In this document: positions 6,069-6,681 of the stretch, one piece after another
Position numbering within the stretch: position 1 is the stretch's first letter
Layout of the letters: each line of letters starts with the position of its first letter
Assembly: GCA_025449615.1 (NCBI GenBank)
Contig: JANWJA010000048.1
Span: 1-6,681 of the forward strand
Direction of reading: 5' to 3'
Origin: Methyloceanibacter sp.
GTDB taxonomy: Bacteria; Pseudomonadota; Alphaproteobacteria; Rhizobiales; Methyloligellaceae
Length of the DNA: 6,681 bases
Program-made: the position numbers and the translations under genes
Notes under the pieces: generated by a model
Told to the model about the DNA's origin: nothing
What the model saw: only the letters and a program-made list of their open reading frames with translations
The model's database searches: none

Positions 6069-6309
6069 CCGAGTGCGCATTCGGCTCCCCTCGGCGATAC
6101 TCGTGTTGACCTGCGCACTCCTCGCGGTGTCGAGCGCCACGGTGACTGCCAAGCAGGCCCACAAGGCCAAGCACCGATGGCTGTGGTCTTATTACGGTCA
6201 GCGCTATTCCGATGACAGCCATTACGGCCAGCGCGCCTATTCGGTCAGCGTCGGCAATCCGGCCTTCCCCAACCGCCTCGCCCACTGGCCCAATCGCTGG
6301 AACGATTGA
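6058..6309 (+). CDS. Second small predicted secreted protein, basic and aromatic
   Basis: This 83-residue protein is not recognised. It starts in another frame inside the end of the preceding gene (11-nt overlap). Its N terminus MTNSRVRIRLPSAILVLTCALLAV is a typical signal peptide, with a probable cut after TVTA (residue 31). The Cys19 in the core lacks a proper lipobox, so a lipoprotein is unlikely. The mature part has about 52 residues: a basic start (KQAHKAKHR), then aromatic segments with YYGQR and HYGQR 10 residues apart, and a Trp-rich end (HWPNRWND). No enzyme motif is visible. No strong Shine-Dalgarno sequence precedes the ATG, so expression probably depends on ribosomes ending the upstream gene; an in-frame GTG at 6073 is a possible alternative start. 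It ends 3 nt before the purB stop on the other strand. Confidence 0.6.
   Translation: MTNSRVRIRLPSAILVLTCALLAVSSATVTAKQAHKAKHRWLWSYYGQRYSDDSHYGQRAYSVSVGNPAFPNRLAHWPNRWND
6291..6308. terminator. Stem-loop at the convergent gene junction
   Basis: CAATCG (6291-6296) and CGATTG (6303-6308) form a perfect 6-bp stem with a 6-nt loop, covering the last codons and stop of the second secreted protein and ending 4 nt before the purB stop. On the plus strand it is followed by AAGATTATTTG, only partly T-rich; on the minus strand no T-run follows. It is a weak terminator or mRNA 3'-end structure at best. Confidence 0.3.
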
Positions 6310-6312
6310 AGA

Positions 6313-6681
6313 TTATTTGCGGCGCTTCTTCTTGGGCGCCGACTTCTTTTTGCCCGCAGGCTTCTTCTCGCTCGTAGGCTTGCCGAACACCCGGCCGAAG
6401 ATCGTGTCGACGTGCTTCAAGTGATATCCGAGATCGAATGCGGCGCGGAGTTCCTTGTCGTCGATCACCCGCGTCACATCTTTGTCTTTGCGCAAGGTCT
6501 CGAGAAAATCGCCGCCGTTCTGCCAGACTTTCGTGGCGTTGCGCTGCACGATCGTATAGGCCTCCTCGCGTTCCAGGCCGCCTTGCGTCAAAGCCAGCAT
6601 GACGCGCTGCGAATGCACGAGCCCGCCAAGCCGGTCGAGATTGGCCTTCATCCTTTCCGGATAGACGACGAGGCGCTTCAC
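6313..6681 (-). CDS. purB: Adenylosuccinate lyase, C-terminal part (cut by window edge)
   Basis: The visible 122 residues are the C-terminal end of PurB, which releases fumarate from SAICAR and from adenylosuccinate, serving both IMP and AMP synthesis. They include LVVYPERMKANLDRLGGLVHS (4-24 of the visible part), ALTQGGLEREEAYTIVQRNA (30-49) and the conserved FDLGYHLKHVDTIFGRVFG (82-100), characteristic of the adenylosuccinate lyase C-terminal domain. The first visible codon (GTG at 6681) is an internal valine; the true start lies beyond the window. After the usual end near VFG, the protein carries a 22-residue tail with 10 Lys and 2 Arg, which is not part of the catalytic fold. The gene converges on the secreted-protein genes with 3 nt between stop codons. 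Confidence 0.95.
   Translation of the reverse strand: MKRLVVYPERMKANLDRLGGLVHSQRVMLALTQGGLEREEAYTIVQRNATKVWQNGGDFLETLRKDKDVTRVIDDKELRAAFDLGYHLKHVDTIFGRVFGKPTSEKKPAGKKKSAPKKKRRK
6321..6352 (+). terminator. Possible intrinsic terminator of the plus-strand set inside the purB 3' end
   Basis: GGCGC (6321-6325) and GCGCC (6336-6340) form a 5-bp all-GC stem with a 10-nt loop, followed by GACTTCTTTTTG (6341-6352). Read on the plus strand this resembles a short Rho-independent terminator downstream of the second secreted protein gene. The T-run is the complement of lysine codons in the PurB tail, so it may be a by-product of coding. Confidence 0.3.

Noticed and set aside
6058..6309. Lipoprotein reading of the second secreted protein based on Cys19.
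   Set aside because: The residues before the cysteine (VLT) do not fit a lipobox, which needs a small residue such as Ala, Gly or Ser directly before Cys, and a better Sec cleavage site follows at residue 31.

Overview
The window looks like chromosomal DNA from an alphaproteobacterium, most likely of the Hyphomicrobiales (Rhizobiales). Three things point there: high GC content with strong third-position bias, the purB ... purC-purS-purQ-purL-bolA-grx gene order, and a DUF1476 gene (F1-ATPase inhibitor zeta subunit), a family essentially confined to Alphaproteobacteria. No mobile element, tRNA, rRNA or CRISPR array is visible.

Layout. On the minus strand, reading right to left from about 4356 to the left edge, six genes form one tight run: purC, purS, purQ, purL, bolA and the start of a monothiol glutaredoxin (grxD, cut at base 1). 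Gaps are -4 to 39 nt, and purL appears to start at a TTG overlapping the purQ stop. A 296-bp intergenic region (4357-4652) separates this run from a rightward set on the plus strand: the zeta subunit gene, an HpcH/HpaI-family aldolase, and two small predicted secreted proteins rich in aromatic residues. The first three plus-strand genes are spaced 10 and 35 nt apart; the last two overlap by 11 nt. The right end holds the C-terminal third of purB on the minus strand, converging on the plus-strand set with only 3 nt between stop codons.

Function. PurS, PurQ and PurL are the three parts of the multi-subunit FGAM synthase. PurC and PurB act downstream in the same IMP pathway; PurB also acts on the AMP branch. 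BolA and the CGFS glutaredoxin are known partners that share a [2Fe-2S] cluster. The zeta protein restrains ATP hydrolysis by the F-type ATPase. The aldolase and the two secreted proteins have no evident link to purines and look like lineage-specific insertions between purB and the zeta gene.

Regulation. The divergent region has a plausible promoter on each strand, and each would place a stem-loop at the extreme 5' end of its transcript. The convergent end has two stem-loops; one is followed by a T-rich stretch inside the purB 3' end. I do not see a clear novel system. The points most worth a second look are the tandem secreted proteins, the lysine-rich PurB tail overlapping a possible antisense terminator, and the 5' stem-loops of the divergent hub.
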